DNA of 64,000 nucleotides, taken from assembly GCA_014529675.2 (NCBI GenBank), contig CP076040.1:1674001-1738000 (forward strand), given 5' to 3'. Shown in pieces: positions 9,269-18,624 of this stretch (the stretch's first letter is position 1; every line of letters begins with the position of its first letter). Made by a program: the position numbers and the translations under genes. The notes beneath the pieces were generated by a model, which saw only the letters and a list, made by a program, of their open reading frames with translations, ran no database searches and had not been told where the DNA came from. This DNA comes from Opitutia bacterium ISCC 52. Its GTDB lineage: Bacteria > Verrucomicrobiota > Verrucomicrobiia > Opitutales > UBA2995.

Positions 9269-11773
9269 TTAGTTATCTGAAAAGTCGATAAGTTCCGAAA
9301 CCTGGTAGGCGCCTGTCTGAGCTGCGGTCAGATCGCGGTTTCTTTGAATGTCGCGGGACGTAACAGGAGAGGCGCTGTGATTCCACGCCCGGCGAATATA
9401 AGTCATTGTAGCGGCGAGCTCATCATTGCTCATCATGCCGATCGGCGGCATGGAAGGGAGGATCTTGGGTGACTGATAAGTTTTCCCGTTCACATCGATG
9501 GAACCTTCGAGCCCATGTAATAAAATGCGGGCGAGACGATCGGGATGGCCGGTGACCCATTCGGAGTTTACGAGAGGCGGTGCTAACATAATAATGCCTT
9601 CCCCGTTGGCTCCGTGGCAGGATGCGCAAAGGCTGCCGTAGATCGTCTGTCCTTTGGCGAAAAGTGCTTTCTCTTTGGAGGAGAGTGCTGTGGCGGATTT
9701 CTCTTTGCGAGTGGAAGGCTGATTTCCCGGCCATTGTAAGTAAGTCAGGAAACGAGGGTCTTTGATTCCCGGAGATTTGGGAAACTGCAGTGGCTTATCG
9801 CGTTCGAGCAATGCGATGAGTAGGCCTTCTCGAATCGCAGCAGCCTGCCAGCTGCTTCCGAGAGCCAGTTGAAATAAATGACCGACCTCAATGGAGTTTT
9901 CTCGACGCAGGGCAGCTGCAGCCAGTTCCTGGATAAGCAGTTTTTTGCTAGAGGATTCCTGACTCCATTCTTCGAGGTGAAGTAGCTGGTCCAGGAAATG
10001 AAGCTCTTGTTTTTCTAAACCACTCAGTAATGCTTCACGAATGTGAGGATTCTCATGGTGTTGGGTCGCAATCTGTAATCGAGGTTGATGGCTTGCCTGA
10101 TGATCAAATTCGTCCAATGCCAGCACACGATGAAAGGTGCGTTCGACGTTTTCCGTTTTAATCTTCGAAAGGGCGGCCGAGATTTGTTTGGCATTGGCAC
10201 CACTCTTTGCTTGGCGAGCGGCCACTGCACGAGCGTGGATGGCGATTTTATCGTGGGAATGGTTGATTAAATTTAGTGAAAGCTCGAGGGTATCAATACC
10301 CATACCGTCCAAAGCCCAGAGTGCGTGAATGGCTGCCAGTGAGTCGGATCCATTTGCCAATGCTTTAAGAGGTGCAATGGCTTTTTCAGGACGTTCCCAA
10401 ACGAGCCACTGCTGAGCCTTATCTCTCACCCAACCGTTGTTGTGTTTGAGTAGTTCGACCCACTGCTCAGGAGCGAGTTTGTTAAAGTCTGGAAGGCTAT
10501 TTCCGTCATGGCTATTCGACTGGATCCGGTAGATGCGCCCGAGGTTGATAGGTTGCTCCAGTTTGCGTCGTTCACTCTCGCGACGAAGGAAAGGAGTCAT
10601 GAAGTCCGCTTGTTGGATAATACCTCGATACATATCCACAACGTAAAGGGCCCCGTCAGGTCCGCCAGAGAGTGAAACCGGGCGAAAACGTTCATCAGTC
10701 GAGGCCAGGAAATCGCGATCCGGGTAGGCGTTGACGCCTGAAACGGTCAGCCCTTTATCGACGATCAGATTATGCTTAATGGTATTGGCTGCTGGGGCAC
10801 AGACGAAGGCATCGCCCTTGAAATGACTGGGGAATGCATCACCTCGATAGATCCAGGGCGAGCAGGCTGAGGCGAAACGAATCAGTTTCCCTTCTGTATC
10901 CAAAACGCCAGGTCGATAACCACGGTTGATCGCAGTGTTCATGCGAATCGGATAAACAAACTGATCTGTGGATACCGTGGCGTTGGCCGAAAGGGTGGGT
11001 TTGAAATGGGGGTTTCGAGTCAGGGTGTTAGGAGGAGCTATATCGGCATGCAATTGCGACCAGTGAAAATTGTAGAAGAGTCTTCCGTAGTCGTCCTGGG
11101 TGATTCCCCATTGTCCGCGGTTCTCTGTAGCCTCGGTCACCCAAGCTCCATCAACACGTTTGTAGCGTTTGTTCGAGCGGGAATTATAGATCCAATTATC
11201 TAACCCGATAAGTAGCCCGTTGGGTCGGTGTTCAACGCTGCCATGAGTCGCATACTCGGCATCGATCAACTCTTTACCATCTGGAACGAGATCTCCATCT
11301 GCGTCTGACACGAACCAAAGCTTGTCATGCTCTGCCACCAATAGGCCTTCTTGAAATACGCGCATGGCACGCGGCAAAACCAAGTCGTCGAGGAACCGAG
11401 TTGCTTTGTCCATCTGGCCATCTCTATCCGTGTCTTCCAAAATGGAAATACGACCGTTTTTTTCAAATTGATCGGTGGCATCGATATCCATCATGAATCC
11501 CCGCATTTCGCAGACCCACATGCGTCCGTGGATATCCCAATCTATAAGTACCGGATCCTCAATCGTCGGTTCCGAAGCCACCAGCTCAATGTTGAAGCCG
11601 TCGACGAGCACAAAGCTTTGAAGGGCCACCTCCGGCGAACGAGGAGGGGAGAGCGACGGCTTTATCCCCGATGGTAAGTCTGTTTCTGATTCGTATGTTT
11701 CCTGCGCACCCAGACCGAAGGGCAGGAGGGACATCAGTAGAAATGCAGAATATCGGGGTATGTGGACAAACAT
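9269..11773 (-). CDS. PVC-type membrane-bound dehydrogenase with HEAT segment and C-terminal cytochrome c
   Basis: 834 residues. Signal peptide to about GLGAQ. Residues ~50-400 form the dehydrogenase propeller (VDGFNIELVASEPTIEDPV, IHGRMWVCEMRG, SGGPDGALYVVDMYRG). A helical HEAT-like middle follows (~430-670), and then a class I cytochrome c with CASCH at 716-720 and a likely axial Met in PSMPP (~775). Such proteins are expected to oxidise a sugar or alcohol outside the cytoplasm and pass electrons to the attached heme. It lies 41 bp upstream of the PQQ-propeller gene and on the same strand as everything from 11773 down to 5828, so it probably heads that transcript. Confidence 0.88.
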   Translation of the reverse strand: MFVHIPRYSAFLLMSLLPFGLGAQETYESETDLPSGIKPSLSPPRSPEVALQSFVLVDGFNIELVASEPTIEDPVLIDWDIHGRMWVCEMRGFMMDIDATDQFEKNGRISILEDTDRDGQMDKATRFLDDLVLPRAMRVFQEGLLVAEHDKLWFVSDADGDLVPDGKELIDAEYATHGSVEHRPNGLLIGLDNWIYNSRSNKRYKRVDGAWVTEATENRGQWGITQDDYGRLFYNFHWSQLHADIAPPNTLTRNPHFKPTLSANATVSTDQFVYPIRMNTAINRGYRPGVLDTEGKLIRFASACSPWIYRGDAFPSHFKGDAFVCAPAANTIKHNLIVDKGLTVSGVNAYPDRDFLASTDERFRPVSLSGGPDGALYVVDMYRGIIQQADFMTPFLRRESERRKLEQPINLGRIYRIQSNSHDGNSLPDFNKLAPEQWVELLKHNNGWVRDKAQQWLVWERPEKAIAPLKALANGSDSLAAIHALWALDGMGIDTLELSLNLINHSHDKIAIHARAVAARQAKSGANAKQISAALSKIKTENVERTFHRVLALDEFDHQASHQPRLQIATQHHENPHIREALLSGLEKQELHFLDQLLHLEEWSQESSSKKLLIQELAAAALRRENSIEVGHLFQLALGSSWQAAAIREGLLIALLERDKPLQFPKSPGIKDPRFLTYLQWPGNQPSTRKEKSATALSSKEKALFAKGQTIYGSLCASCHGANGEGIIMLAPPLVNSEWVTGHPDRLARILLHGLEGSIDVNGKTYQSPKILPSMPPIGMMSNDELAATMTYIRRAWNHSASPVTSRDIQRNRDLTAAQTGAYQVSELIDFSDN

Positions 11774-11931
11774 CAGGGGTATGTGGGTGAAAATGGAAAC
11801 TAGCTCAGATGAAAATGAACTTAAATTGTAGGAGCAAATTTATTCGCGACCTGACGGTCCTTGGTATACTAGTCGCTCAGATAGATGGAACAAATTTGGC
11901 CAATTTAGAATTTTCAAAGGTAAGCGGGTAA

Positions 11932-12008
11932 GGCAAGCGCGTCCTCGCGGTGCCGCCTTTCAGAGTAAATCGTTGTCGGCATAGCTGGAAGCTATGGCCC
12001 TACCTTTT
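11932..12008. repeat. REP-like palindromes ending in CCCTACC
   Basis: A first imperfect stem (GGCAAGCGCG...CGCGGTGCC) is followed by a clean hairpin, CATAGCT (11980-11986), GGA, AGCTATG (11990-11996), then GCCCTACCTTTT. The CCCTACC end word matches the elements near 2570 and 16914. It lies between two minus-strand genes (the 3' end of the sulfatase and the start of the cytochrome-bearing dehydrogenase), and no coding frame uses it. Confidence 0.55.
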
Positions 12009-12014
12009 ATTTAT

Positions 12015-13580
12015 TCACGCCGGATCCTCCTTCGGCACTCCATAGTTCTTCTCATGTTGTTCTAAAGTCTTCTTCAAACGTTTGACGATTCCCTGATAGT
12101 CCGCGTTCTCATACACGTTGTTGATCTCTTGAGGATCCTCCTCGAGGTCGAAGAGCTCCCACTCGTCGGTGATGTAGAAATGCATGAGTTTGTAGCGATC
12201 GTCACGTACGCCGCGGTGGCGGGCCACCATGTGCGGACCTGGATATTCATAGTAACGGTAATAGATACTCTCACGCCAGTTGGAGGGCGTCTTGCCTTTG
12301 AGGATTGAAACGATGGATTCGCCGTGGAGATTCTTGGGTGACTTAAGTCCAGCTACTTCCATGAAGGTGGGGGCGTAGTCAATATTCTGAACGAGGGCTT
12401 CAGGTTTTGATCCCGGTTTGATCTTACCGGGCCAGCGAGCGATGAGGGGCATGCGGAGTGATTCTTCATACATCCAACGTTTGTCGAACCAGCCGTGCTC
12501 TCCCAGGTAGAATCCCTGGTCGGCGGAATAAATGACGAGCGTATCATCGGCCGTACCTGATTCGTCGAGCGCAGCAAGCAATCGACCGACCTGATCATCG
12601 ATCTCTTTGATGCAGCGGAGGTAGTCCTTGATGTATTCTTCGTATTTAAATTCGAGCAGTTCGAGGCCGGTCAGGTTGGCTGCTTCAAAGCTTCTGTTGC
12701 GTGGGCCATAAAATGCATCGAATGCTTTACGCTGTTCGGGAGTCAGGCGTTTGTAGTGTGGATTTTGAATGTCGTAAGTGACGAGTGGAGGATTGATTTT
12801 GAGGTCATGCTCGTATCGCATGTGTCGACCGATCTCCATTTCCTGATGCCAGAGAGGAGAGGAGCGCGTTTCGTAAATATCGTAGAGCGTATCCGGTTTG
12901 GGAATGACTGCATCTCGCAGATAGTCAAATTGATCCGTATCGGGCATCCAGGTACGGTGAGGCGCCTTGAATTGGCACATGAGGAGAAAGGGTGAGTCAT
13001 CACTTTGCTTTTTTAGGAACTCGATGCTCAAATTGGTAATGGCCTGAGTGGAATGACCGGGAATTTGGATCATGCCATCGGGTGTTCTGAAATCGGGATT
13101 ATAGTAACTGCCCTGTCCCGGGATGACTTTCCATTCATCGAAGCCGGTCGGCTCACTGCCCAAATGCCATTTGCCAAAAATCCCGGTATTATATCCGGCC
13201 TTTTGTAGCTCCTTGGGAAAGGTCCACTGGCTTCCGTCAAACCCGTCCTTTGGCTTCAGCTCTGGATTGTTTCCGTAAAACCCGTTGGCGTTACTATGCT
13301 TGCCGGTAAGTATGGTGGCTCGGCTGGGACCGCAGATGGAATTGCCACAAAAGCTGTTGTCGAAGATTGCTCCTTGCTCAGCCAAGCGGTCGAGATTGGG
13401 GGTTAGGTCGTGGGCTTGGGCAAAATCCTGCAGCCAGGACTCGTAGGCACCGATGGCCTGGATGGTATGGTCATCGGCAAAAATAAAGAGGATATTGGGG
13501 GTCTTTGCATGGGATACTCCAGCCCAGCTTAGGCTGAGCAGGGTTAGGAAATGAATCAGGGTAGATAGATGTCTTAGCAT
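12015..13580 (-). CDS. Secreted sulfatase, N-acetylglucosamine-6-sulfatase-like
   Basis: 521 residues with a signal peptide cut near SHAKTPN. The active site is complete: ILFIFADD, formylglycine motif C83-G-P-S-R, GKWHLG (136-141), FKAPHR, and SADQGFYLGEHGWFDKRW. The CGPSR motif preceded by FCGNSI and the EHGWFDKRWMYEES block resemble the N-acetylglucosamine-6-sulfatase/mucin-desulfating branch of the S1 family, but that substrate call is an inference. It would act in the periplasm or at the surface. It is divergent from the three-sulfatase run starting at 13735, with about 150 bp in between holding both promoters. Confidence 0.92.
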   Translation of the reverse strand: MLRHLSTLIHFLTLLSLSWAGVSHAKTPNILFIFADDHTIQAIGAYESWLQDFAQAHDLTPNLDRLAEQGAIFDNSFCGNSICGPSRATILTGKHSNANGFYGNNPELKPKDGFDGSQWTFPKELQKAGYNTGIFGKWHLGSEPTGFDEWKVIPGQGSYYNPDFRTPDGMIQIPGHSTQAITNLSIEFLKKQSDDSPFLLMCQFKAPHRTWMPDTDQFDYLRDAVIPKPDTLYDIYETRSSPLWHQEMEIGRHMRYEHDLKINPPLVTYDIQNPHYKRLTPEQRKAFDAFYGPRNRSFEAANLTGLELLEFKYEEYIKDYLRCIKEIDDQVGRLLAALDESGTADDTLVIYSADQGFYLGEHGWFDKRWMYEESLRMPLIARWPGKIKPGSKPEALVQNIDYAPTFMEVAGLKSPKNLHGESIVSILKGKTPSNWRESIYYRYYEYPGPHMVARHRGVRDDRYKLMHFYITDEWELFDLEEDPQEINNVYENADYQGIVKRLKKTLEQHEKNYGVPKEDPA

Positions 13581-13734
13581 AGGCTTCTTTGCTTAGGAGA
13601 AATTCGAGGGCTGGCAAAACTTTTAATTCTGGCCCGATAAATGCATTTTAGTCTTTGCCGATTCTCAATCATGCCTTTGGATCGTTCTTCGTCTCACTCG
13701 AATGCTAGAACGTATTCCTTCTAAAGAACTACCC

Positions 13735-15183
13735 ATGACTAGAATTATACTGATTACCCTGTTTTCTATCTTTTCTTTCTGCGGTCTTTTCGCAAAAGAC
13801 CCCAACGTCCTCATCATTCTGGTGGATGATTTTGGTTACGGAGATCTTAAGAGTTACAATCCGGACTCGAAGATCCCAACGCCGCACCTCGATCAACTGG
13901 CCGCGGAAGGCATGCGCTTTACCGATGCCCATTCGGCTGGCTCACTCTGTCACCCGTCACGCTATGGTTTATTGACCGGGCAACTGCCTTACCGCATTGA
14001 TTATTCGAAGTGGCCTCAGCATGGCCTGATCGATCCTGAGCGAACCACGGTTCCTTCTCTATTGAGGGGGCAGGGTTATAGCACAGCCATGGTCGGGAAA
14101 TGGCATTTGGGTTTTGAAGAAAATGGTTACGAAAACCCTCTACCAGGTGGACCCGTTGATGTGGGGTTTGACAACTTCTTCGGTATTCGGGCTTCAACGG
14201 ATATTCCGCCTTACTTTTACATCGATGGAGACCGAGCGCTAGTTCCGCCCATCGATCGGATTGATAATAACTATAGTGATGACGGATGGACTAAGATCCA
14301 AGGTGCATTCTGGCGTGAAGGGGGTATCTCACCGAATTTACAATTGGAGGATGTCTTGCCACGCTTCACCGATGAAGCCGTAGGCGTGATTCGTGACCAT
14401 GCTCGCGAAGATTCGGGTAAACCTCTATTTCTTTACCTTGCTTACCCGGCGCCGCACACGCCGTGGTTGCCATCACCGGCTTTCCATGGACTGACCAACA
14501 ATATGTATGGAGACTTCACCGCGATGGTCGACTACATGATCGGCCGTGTGCTGACTGCGCTTGAGCAATCCGGCATGAAAGAAGAGACCTTGGTCATCTT
14601 CAGTTCTGATAATGGACCCGTTTGGTATGACAAAGATACCGAGCGCTACGACCATGCTTCGACCGGTGGTATGCGCGGAATGAAGGGGGACGCTTACGAA
14701 GGTGGACACCGTATGCCATTTATCGTCCGTTGGCCGGGTGAAGTGGAAGCGGGTTCGGTAACAGACCAGACCATTTGTTTTACGGATGTCCTCGCTACCA
14801 TCGCCGATGTCACGGGCCGAACGTTGAAAGAAGGTGAAGGTCCCGATAGTTTTTCATTTCTCGAAGCGCTCAAAGGCAATGGTGTAAAGCACACCGATGC
14901 TCGCGCTCCTCTCGTCCTCCAATCTGCTCGTGGCCATTTTGCCATTCGCTCCGGTAAATGGAAATACATCAATGGTCTTGGCTCCGGTGGTTTCTCAGAT
15001 GGATTCAGTGCTGCCTACAAAGCAGTAAAGCCAGGTCCGAACGACCCCACCGCCCAATTATACGACATGGAAAAAGACCCCCAGGAGACCACCAATCTTT
15101 GGAAGAAAAATCAGAGTGTAGTGAAGCGCTTAGCCGCAGAACTCGATAAGCTCGTCGAAGTCCAACAGACTCGGGAGTATTGA
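13735..15183 (+). CDS. Secreted arylsulfatase (first of a three-gene tandem)
   Basis: 482 residues from ATG 13735. An in-frame ATG at 13702 would put eleven residues in front of an otherwise normal signal peptide (MTRIILITLFSIFSFC...LFAKD), so the internal start is preferred. Motifs: LIILVDDFGYGD, formylglycine motif CHPSR (Cys72 from this start), GKWHLG, PAPHTPW, SSDNGP and the C-terminal YDMEKDPQETTNL. It is probably an arylsulfatase A-like exo-sulfatase acting on a carbohydrate. The stop overlaps the start of the next sulfatase by four bases (ATGA, 15180-15183), so the two are translated together. Confidence 0.9.
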   Translation: MTRIILITLFSIFSFCGLFAKDPNVLIILVDDFGYGDLKSYNPDSKIPTPHLDQLAAEGMRFTDAHSAGSLCHPSRYGLLTGQLPYRIDYSKWPQHGLIDPERTTVPSLLRGQGYSTAMVGKWHLGFEENGYENPLPGGPVDVGFDNFFGIRASTDIPPYFYIDGDRALVPPIDRIDNNYSDDGWTKIQGAFWREGGISPNLQLEDVLPRFTDEAVGVIRDHAREDSGKPLFLYLAYPAPHTPWLPSPAFHGLTNNMYGDFTAMVDYMIGRVLTALEQSGMKEETLVIFSSDNGPVWYDKDTERYDHASTGGMRGMKGDAYEGGHRMPFIVRWPGEVEAGSVTDQTICFTDVLATIADVTGRTLKEGEGPDSFSFLEALKGNGVKHTDARAPLVLQSARGHFAIRSGKWKYINGLGSGGFSDGFSAAYKAVKPGPNDPTAQLYDMEKDPQETTNLWKKNQSVVKRLAAELDKLVEVQQTREY

Positions 15184-16886
15184 TGGGGAATTGTATGGCT
15201 GGAGATTCTTTTGCTGTAGGAGCGGGTTTATCCCGCGATCCCTTTGTAAAGCCTCGAAACAATCGGGGCATCAAGCCCCTCCTACAGTTGTTCAGCCTAT
15301 TGGCTCTCTGCTCTCCGCTCTTCGCTGCGGAGCCTCCGCCTTCGCCCAACATCCTCCTTATCGTCGCCGATGACCTTGGCTACAGTGACCTCGGTTCCTT
15401 CGGTGGTGAAATCGACACGCCCAACTTGGACAGTCTGGCTGCGAATGGCGTTCGGCTGACTCAATTCTATAATACAGGCCGCTGTTGTCCATCTCGTGCC
15501 AGTATCCTGACAGGTCAGTATCCGCATAAGGTCGACCTGGGGCACATGACAATCGATCTTGAGCGACCTGGTTATCGCGGGCGTGTATCAGAGGATGCCC
15601 AGACTATAGCCGAGGTGTTAAAGCCAGCCGGTTACCGATCTTTTATTGCGGGTAAGTGGCATCTTGGTACGGACGATCCGACGCAACATGGATTCGAAGA
15701 ATTCTACGGAACCCTCACCAGTGCCAAACGTTTCTTTGATCCGGATCATATCCTGAGAAGGCCGGAAGGCCGAACGGGCAGGCCATACGCCGAAGGTGAA
15801 TTTTATGCCACCGATGCCATTACGTATCATGCATTGGATTTTCTGGATCTCGCTCGTGAGACACCGGATCAACCTTGGTTTTTATATTTAGCGCACCCGG
15901 CCCCGCACTTTCCCCTACACGCCCCGAAAGAGGAGATCGCCAAATATGCCGATCGTTATTCAGAGGGGTGGGACGTACTTCGTGAAGAGCGCTTGTCCCG
16001 CATGAAGGATTTGGGGATTGTCGATGGATCCACCGAATTAAGTCCTCGGTCACCGTGGTGGAACTACGGCGAAACGGAAACCGGTTTCAACCCGGCCTGG
16101 GATGCGATTGATGAACCTGGTCGAAAGGAAGATCTGGCCCGACGTATGGCCATCTATGCCGCCATGGTCGATCGCATGGATCAACAAATCGGCCGGGTGT
16201 TGGAAAACCTTAAAGCCAATGGCGAGTTTGAGAATACCTTGATCGTGTTTACCTCCGATAACGGCGCCTGTGCCGAGTGGGACTGGCGGGGCTTTGACGA
16301 GCGCTCCAGTAATATTAACCACCTGCATGAAGACCTGGATAGCATGGGTGGTTCCGGAACGTTTCATAGTGTGGGTTCCGCTTGGTCGAATGTCTCGAAC
16401 ACGCCTTGGCGGATGTACAAGCATTATAACTACGAGGGAGGTATCAACTCCCCCGGCATCATTCATTGGCCAGCTCAGTTGTCGGGAAGGGCAGGGCAAT
16501 TGTTTCATAGCCCGACGCACATCATTGACCTAATGCCGACCATCGTCGCTGCAACAGGTGTGAAATATGAAGGCCAACTCCCCATGCCCGGGGAGGACTT
16601 GGTGGCACAACTGGATTCCGATCCTTCCGCTTTCCGAACCCTTTACTTCGAACACGAAAGCAACCGAGCGATTCGTGAAGGAAACTGGAAGCTGGTCGCA
16701 TTGAAGTATCAGCCTTGGGAACTCTACAATATGACCACCCTTCGCACTGAAGGAAAAGATGTCTCAGAAAAATACCACGACGTGGTATCGCGACTCAGTT
16801 CCAAGTGGGACACCTGGGCAGAAGAGAATCACGTGACGCCGTTACCGAAAGATTACAAAGTCAAATATTTGCCGAAGATTGAATGA
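15180..16886 (+). CDS. Secreted sulfatase whose 5' end is overrun by a REPIN-like repeat
   Basis: 568 residues from ATG 15180. Active-site motifs: LLIVADDLGYSD, formylglycine motif C102-C-P-S-R, GKWHLG, HPAPHFPLHAP and TSDNGA. A Cys in the second motif position is unusual but tolerated. The first ~36 residues read through a 72-bp inverted repeat (15215-15286) and look like noise; the true leader is LLQLFSLLALCSPLFAAEP. A TTG at 15287 directly after the repeat could be the real start; otherwise the leader carries an abnormal 36-residue extension. It sits four-base coupled to the sulfatase upstream, and the third sulfatase follows after 196 bp. Confidence 0.88.
   Translation: MMGNCMAGDSFAVGAGLSRDPFVKPRNNRGIKPLLQLFSLLALCSPLFAAEPPPSPNILLIVADDLGYSDLGSFGGEIDTPNLDSLAANGVRLTQFYNTGRCCPSRASILTGQYPHKVDLGHMTIDLERPGYRGRVSEDAQTIAEVLKPAGYRSFIAGKWHLGTDDPTQHGFEEFYGTLTSAKRFFDPDHILRRPEGRTGRPYAEGEFYATDAITYHALDFLDLARETPDQPWFLYLAHPAPHFPLHAPKEEIAKYADRYSEGWDVLREERLSRMKDLGIVDGSTELSPRSPWWNYGETETGFNPAWDAIDEPGRKEDLARRMAIYAAMVDRMDQQIGRVLENLKANGEFENTLIVFTSDNGACAEWDWRGFDERSSNINHLHEDLDSMGGSGTFHSVGSAWSNVSNTPWRMYKHYNYEGGINSPGIIHWPAQLSGRAGQLFHSPTHIIDLMPTIVAATGVKYEGQLPMPGEDLVAQLDSDPSAFRTLYFEHESNRAIREGNWKLVALKYQPWELYNMTTLRTEGKDVSEKYHDVVSRLSSKWDTWAEENHVTPLPKDYKVKYLPKIE
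15215..15286. repeat. REPIN-like inverted pair of REP elements inside a sulfatase 5' end
   Basis: The ends TGTAGGAG (15215-15222) and CTCCTACA (15279-15286) are perfect inverted copies. Inside are two hairpins, GCGGG (15222-15226)/CCCGC (15232-15236) and GGGGC (15265-15269)/GCCCC (15275-15279). Two REP hairpins in opposite orientation about 40 bases apart is the REPIN arrangement normally mobilised by RAYT (TnpA-REP) transposases. The TGTAGGAGCGGG start word resembles well-known REPs of gammaproteobacteria. No RAYT gene is in the window. Confidence 0.8.
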
Positions 16887-16888
16887 AC

Positions 16889-17039
16889 GGCGCTCTCGCC
16901 GCCGCGAGGTCGCCCTACCTAAAATACAGAAAAGGGAGGGCTCGATCGCCGAGCGAGCCGTTTCATAATGAATTTAAAATTAAGAAATGTAGCGATGGTG
17001 TTTCACGAGCTCTAGCGAGAAGGCCTGACAACACCATCG
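16889..17039. repeat. Three consecutive palindromic elements between sulfatase genes
   Basis: CTCGC (16895-16899) cgcc GCGAG (16904-16908) is followed by CCCTACC. GGCTCG (16939-16944) pairs with CGAGCC (16954-16959). A third, larger hairpin has a perfect 10-bp stem, CGATGGTGTT (16993-17002) with AACACCATCG (17030-17039). The loop of the last carries TTCACGA and GAGAAGGCCTGACA, which reappear at 45421-45448. The 70-codon frame over this stretch is an artefact of the repeats. Confidence 0.65.
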
Positions 17040-17082
17040 AAAGGACGAGGACGACAACTTTAAAACAACCCATACAAACACC

Positions 17083-18429
17083 ATGCGCACTCTAAGTCAT
17101 AAATTCCTTTTCATTCCATTATTTCTCTTAGCTCTTAGCTCTTCGCTCCTTGCTTCCCCACCCAACATCGTTGTCATCATGACGGACGACCAGGGCACGC
17201 TCGATCTGAATAGCTACGGTGCGAAGGACCTCTACACACCCAATTTCGATCGCATGGCGGAGAATGGGGTTCGGTTTACGCAGTTCTATGCAGGATCCTC
17301 AGTATGTTCTCCGTCTCGTGCTTCACTGCTGACCGGGAAGTCACCGTCCGGAGCGGGACTAACCGGTAACTCGGGTCGGGTAGGTGGCTTGCCTCCTGAG
17401 CAGGTAACGATCGCTGAAATGCTCCAAGCCGAAGGCTATGCCACTGCGCACATTGGGAAATGGCATTTGGGTAAAGACCAGGGGCGTCGGCCGGAGAACC
17501 AAGGCTTCGATTACACCTTCGGTCACATGGAGGGATGCATCGATAACTACTCACACTTCTTCTACTGGAGTGGACCCAATTACCATGACCTCTGGGAAAA
17601 CGGGAAAGAGGTCTATGAGGACGGCTACTTCTTTCAGGATAGTCTGATCGAAAAATCGCGTAGATTCATCTATGACAATAGGGACCAACCCTTCTTTATC
17701 TTCCTTGCTATCAATCTGCCGCACTATCCACTACAGCCAGACGCCAAGTGGCTCGAGCATTATAAAGATCTTCCGTCTCCACGAAAGAACTACGCAGCCT
17801 GTGTTTCCACCGTCGATGAAAAGGTCGGCTTGCTCATCACGCACCTGGAATCAGCCGGTGTGCTGGACAATACCTTGGTTATCTTTCAATCCGACCACGG
17901 TCACTCGGTGGAGGAACGTACCATGTGGGGTGGGGGATACGCCGGGCCTTACCGCGGATCCAAGTTTGGGTTTTTCGAAGGTGGATTGCGCGTCCCCGCT
18001 ATCGTGATGGGGCCAGGTGTAGCCAAAGGTTCAGAGATTCATAATTCAGCTATGAGCATGGATTTTCTACCCACCATTGCTGACTATTGTGAAGTCTCTG
18101 AAATGCCGGAAGGTGTCGAAGGCACAACCCTGCGCTCCATGCTCGAAGGCAACGACACTCAACTACGCAACACCATGCGCTGGAACATGCGTGGAGATCG
18201 CTGGGCGGTCCGTCACGGACCCTGGAAACTACTCTTCAATCCACGTGATGACACCAAAGAGTATCCGAAACTGGATACCGCAGGCAAAGACCGTTATTTT
18301 CTGGCCAATCTTGAGATGGACCATTCCGAAAGCCGGAATCTCATTAATGACTATCCGGAAAAAGCCGAAGAGCTTTTGGAAATTTACGAAGACTGGCAGC
18401 ACTCAGCAGTTGTAGAACCGTTGCCCTAG
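17083..18429 (+). CDS. Secreted arylsulfatase (third of the tandem)
   Basis: 448 residues with a signal peptide (MRTLSHKFLFIPLFLLALSS...LAS). Motifs: VVIMTDDQGTLD, formylglycine motif C75-S-P-S-R, GKWHLG, INLPHYPLQPD and QSDHGHSVEERT. The HSVEERTMWGGGYAGPYRGSKF block identifies a common marine-bacterial sulfatase subgroup. Complete catalytic set; substrate unknown. The 196-bp gap to the previous gene is filled with palindromic repeats, so it may have its own promoter or be read through. About 195 bp of non-coding DNA follow before a TolC remnant. Confidence 0.9.
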   Translation: MRTLSHKFLFIPLFLLALSSSLLASPPNIVVIMTDDQGTLDLNSYGAKDLYTPNFDRMAENGVRFTQFYAGSSVCSPSRASLLTGKSPSGAGLTGNSGRVGGLPPEQVTIAEMLQAEGYATAHIGKWHLGKDQGRRPENQGFDYTFGHMEGCIDNYSHFFYWSGPNYHDLWENGKEVYEDGYFFQDSLIEKSRRFIYDNRDQPFFIFLAINLPHYPLQPDAKWLEHYKDLPSPRKNYAACVSTVDEKVGLLITHLESAGVLDNTLVIFQSDHGHSVEERTMWGGGYAGPYRGSKFGFFEGGLRVPAIVMGPGVAKGSEIHNSAMSMDFLPTIADYCEVSEMPEGVEGTTLRSMLEGNDTQLRNTMRWNMRGDRWAVRHGPWKLLFNPRDDTKEYPKLDTAGKDRYFLANLEMDHSESRNLINDYPEKAEELLEIYEDWQHSAVVEPLP

Positions 18430-18624
18430 GTTATTGGATTCGCGTTGTTAGTCCCTTATTCAGCTTTGATAAATTTTGTTATCTGGGATTATGGGATAGA
18501 ATCCCTCTCATTGAATTGAAATTCGGTTTCTGTCTATAGTGCATAGCCTCTTATCATTCTTACAGGAAAACACTAACTTTTTATCTGAACTTGATATCTT
18601 GACAGGAGTAAAATATCCAATTGG

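Noticed and set aside
16883-17095. 70-codon plus-strand frame between two sulfatases
   Set aside because: It is a translation of three palindromic repeats, has no leader or domain, and overlaps the next gene start.
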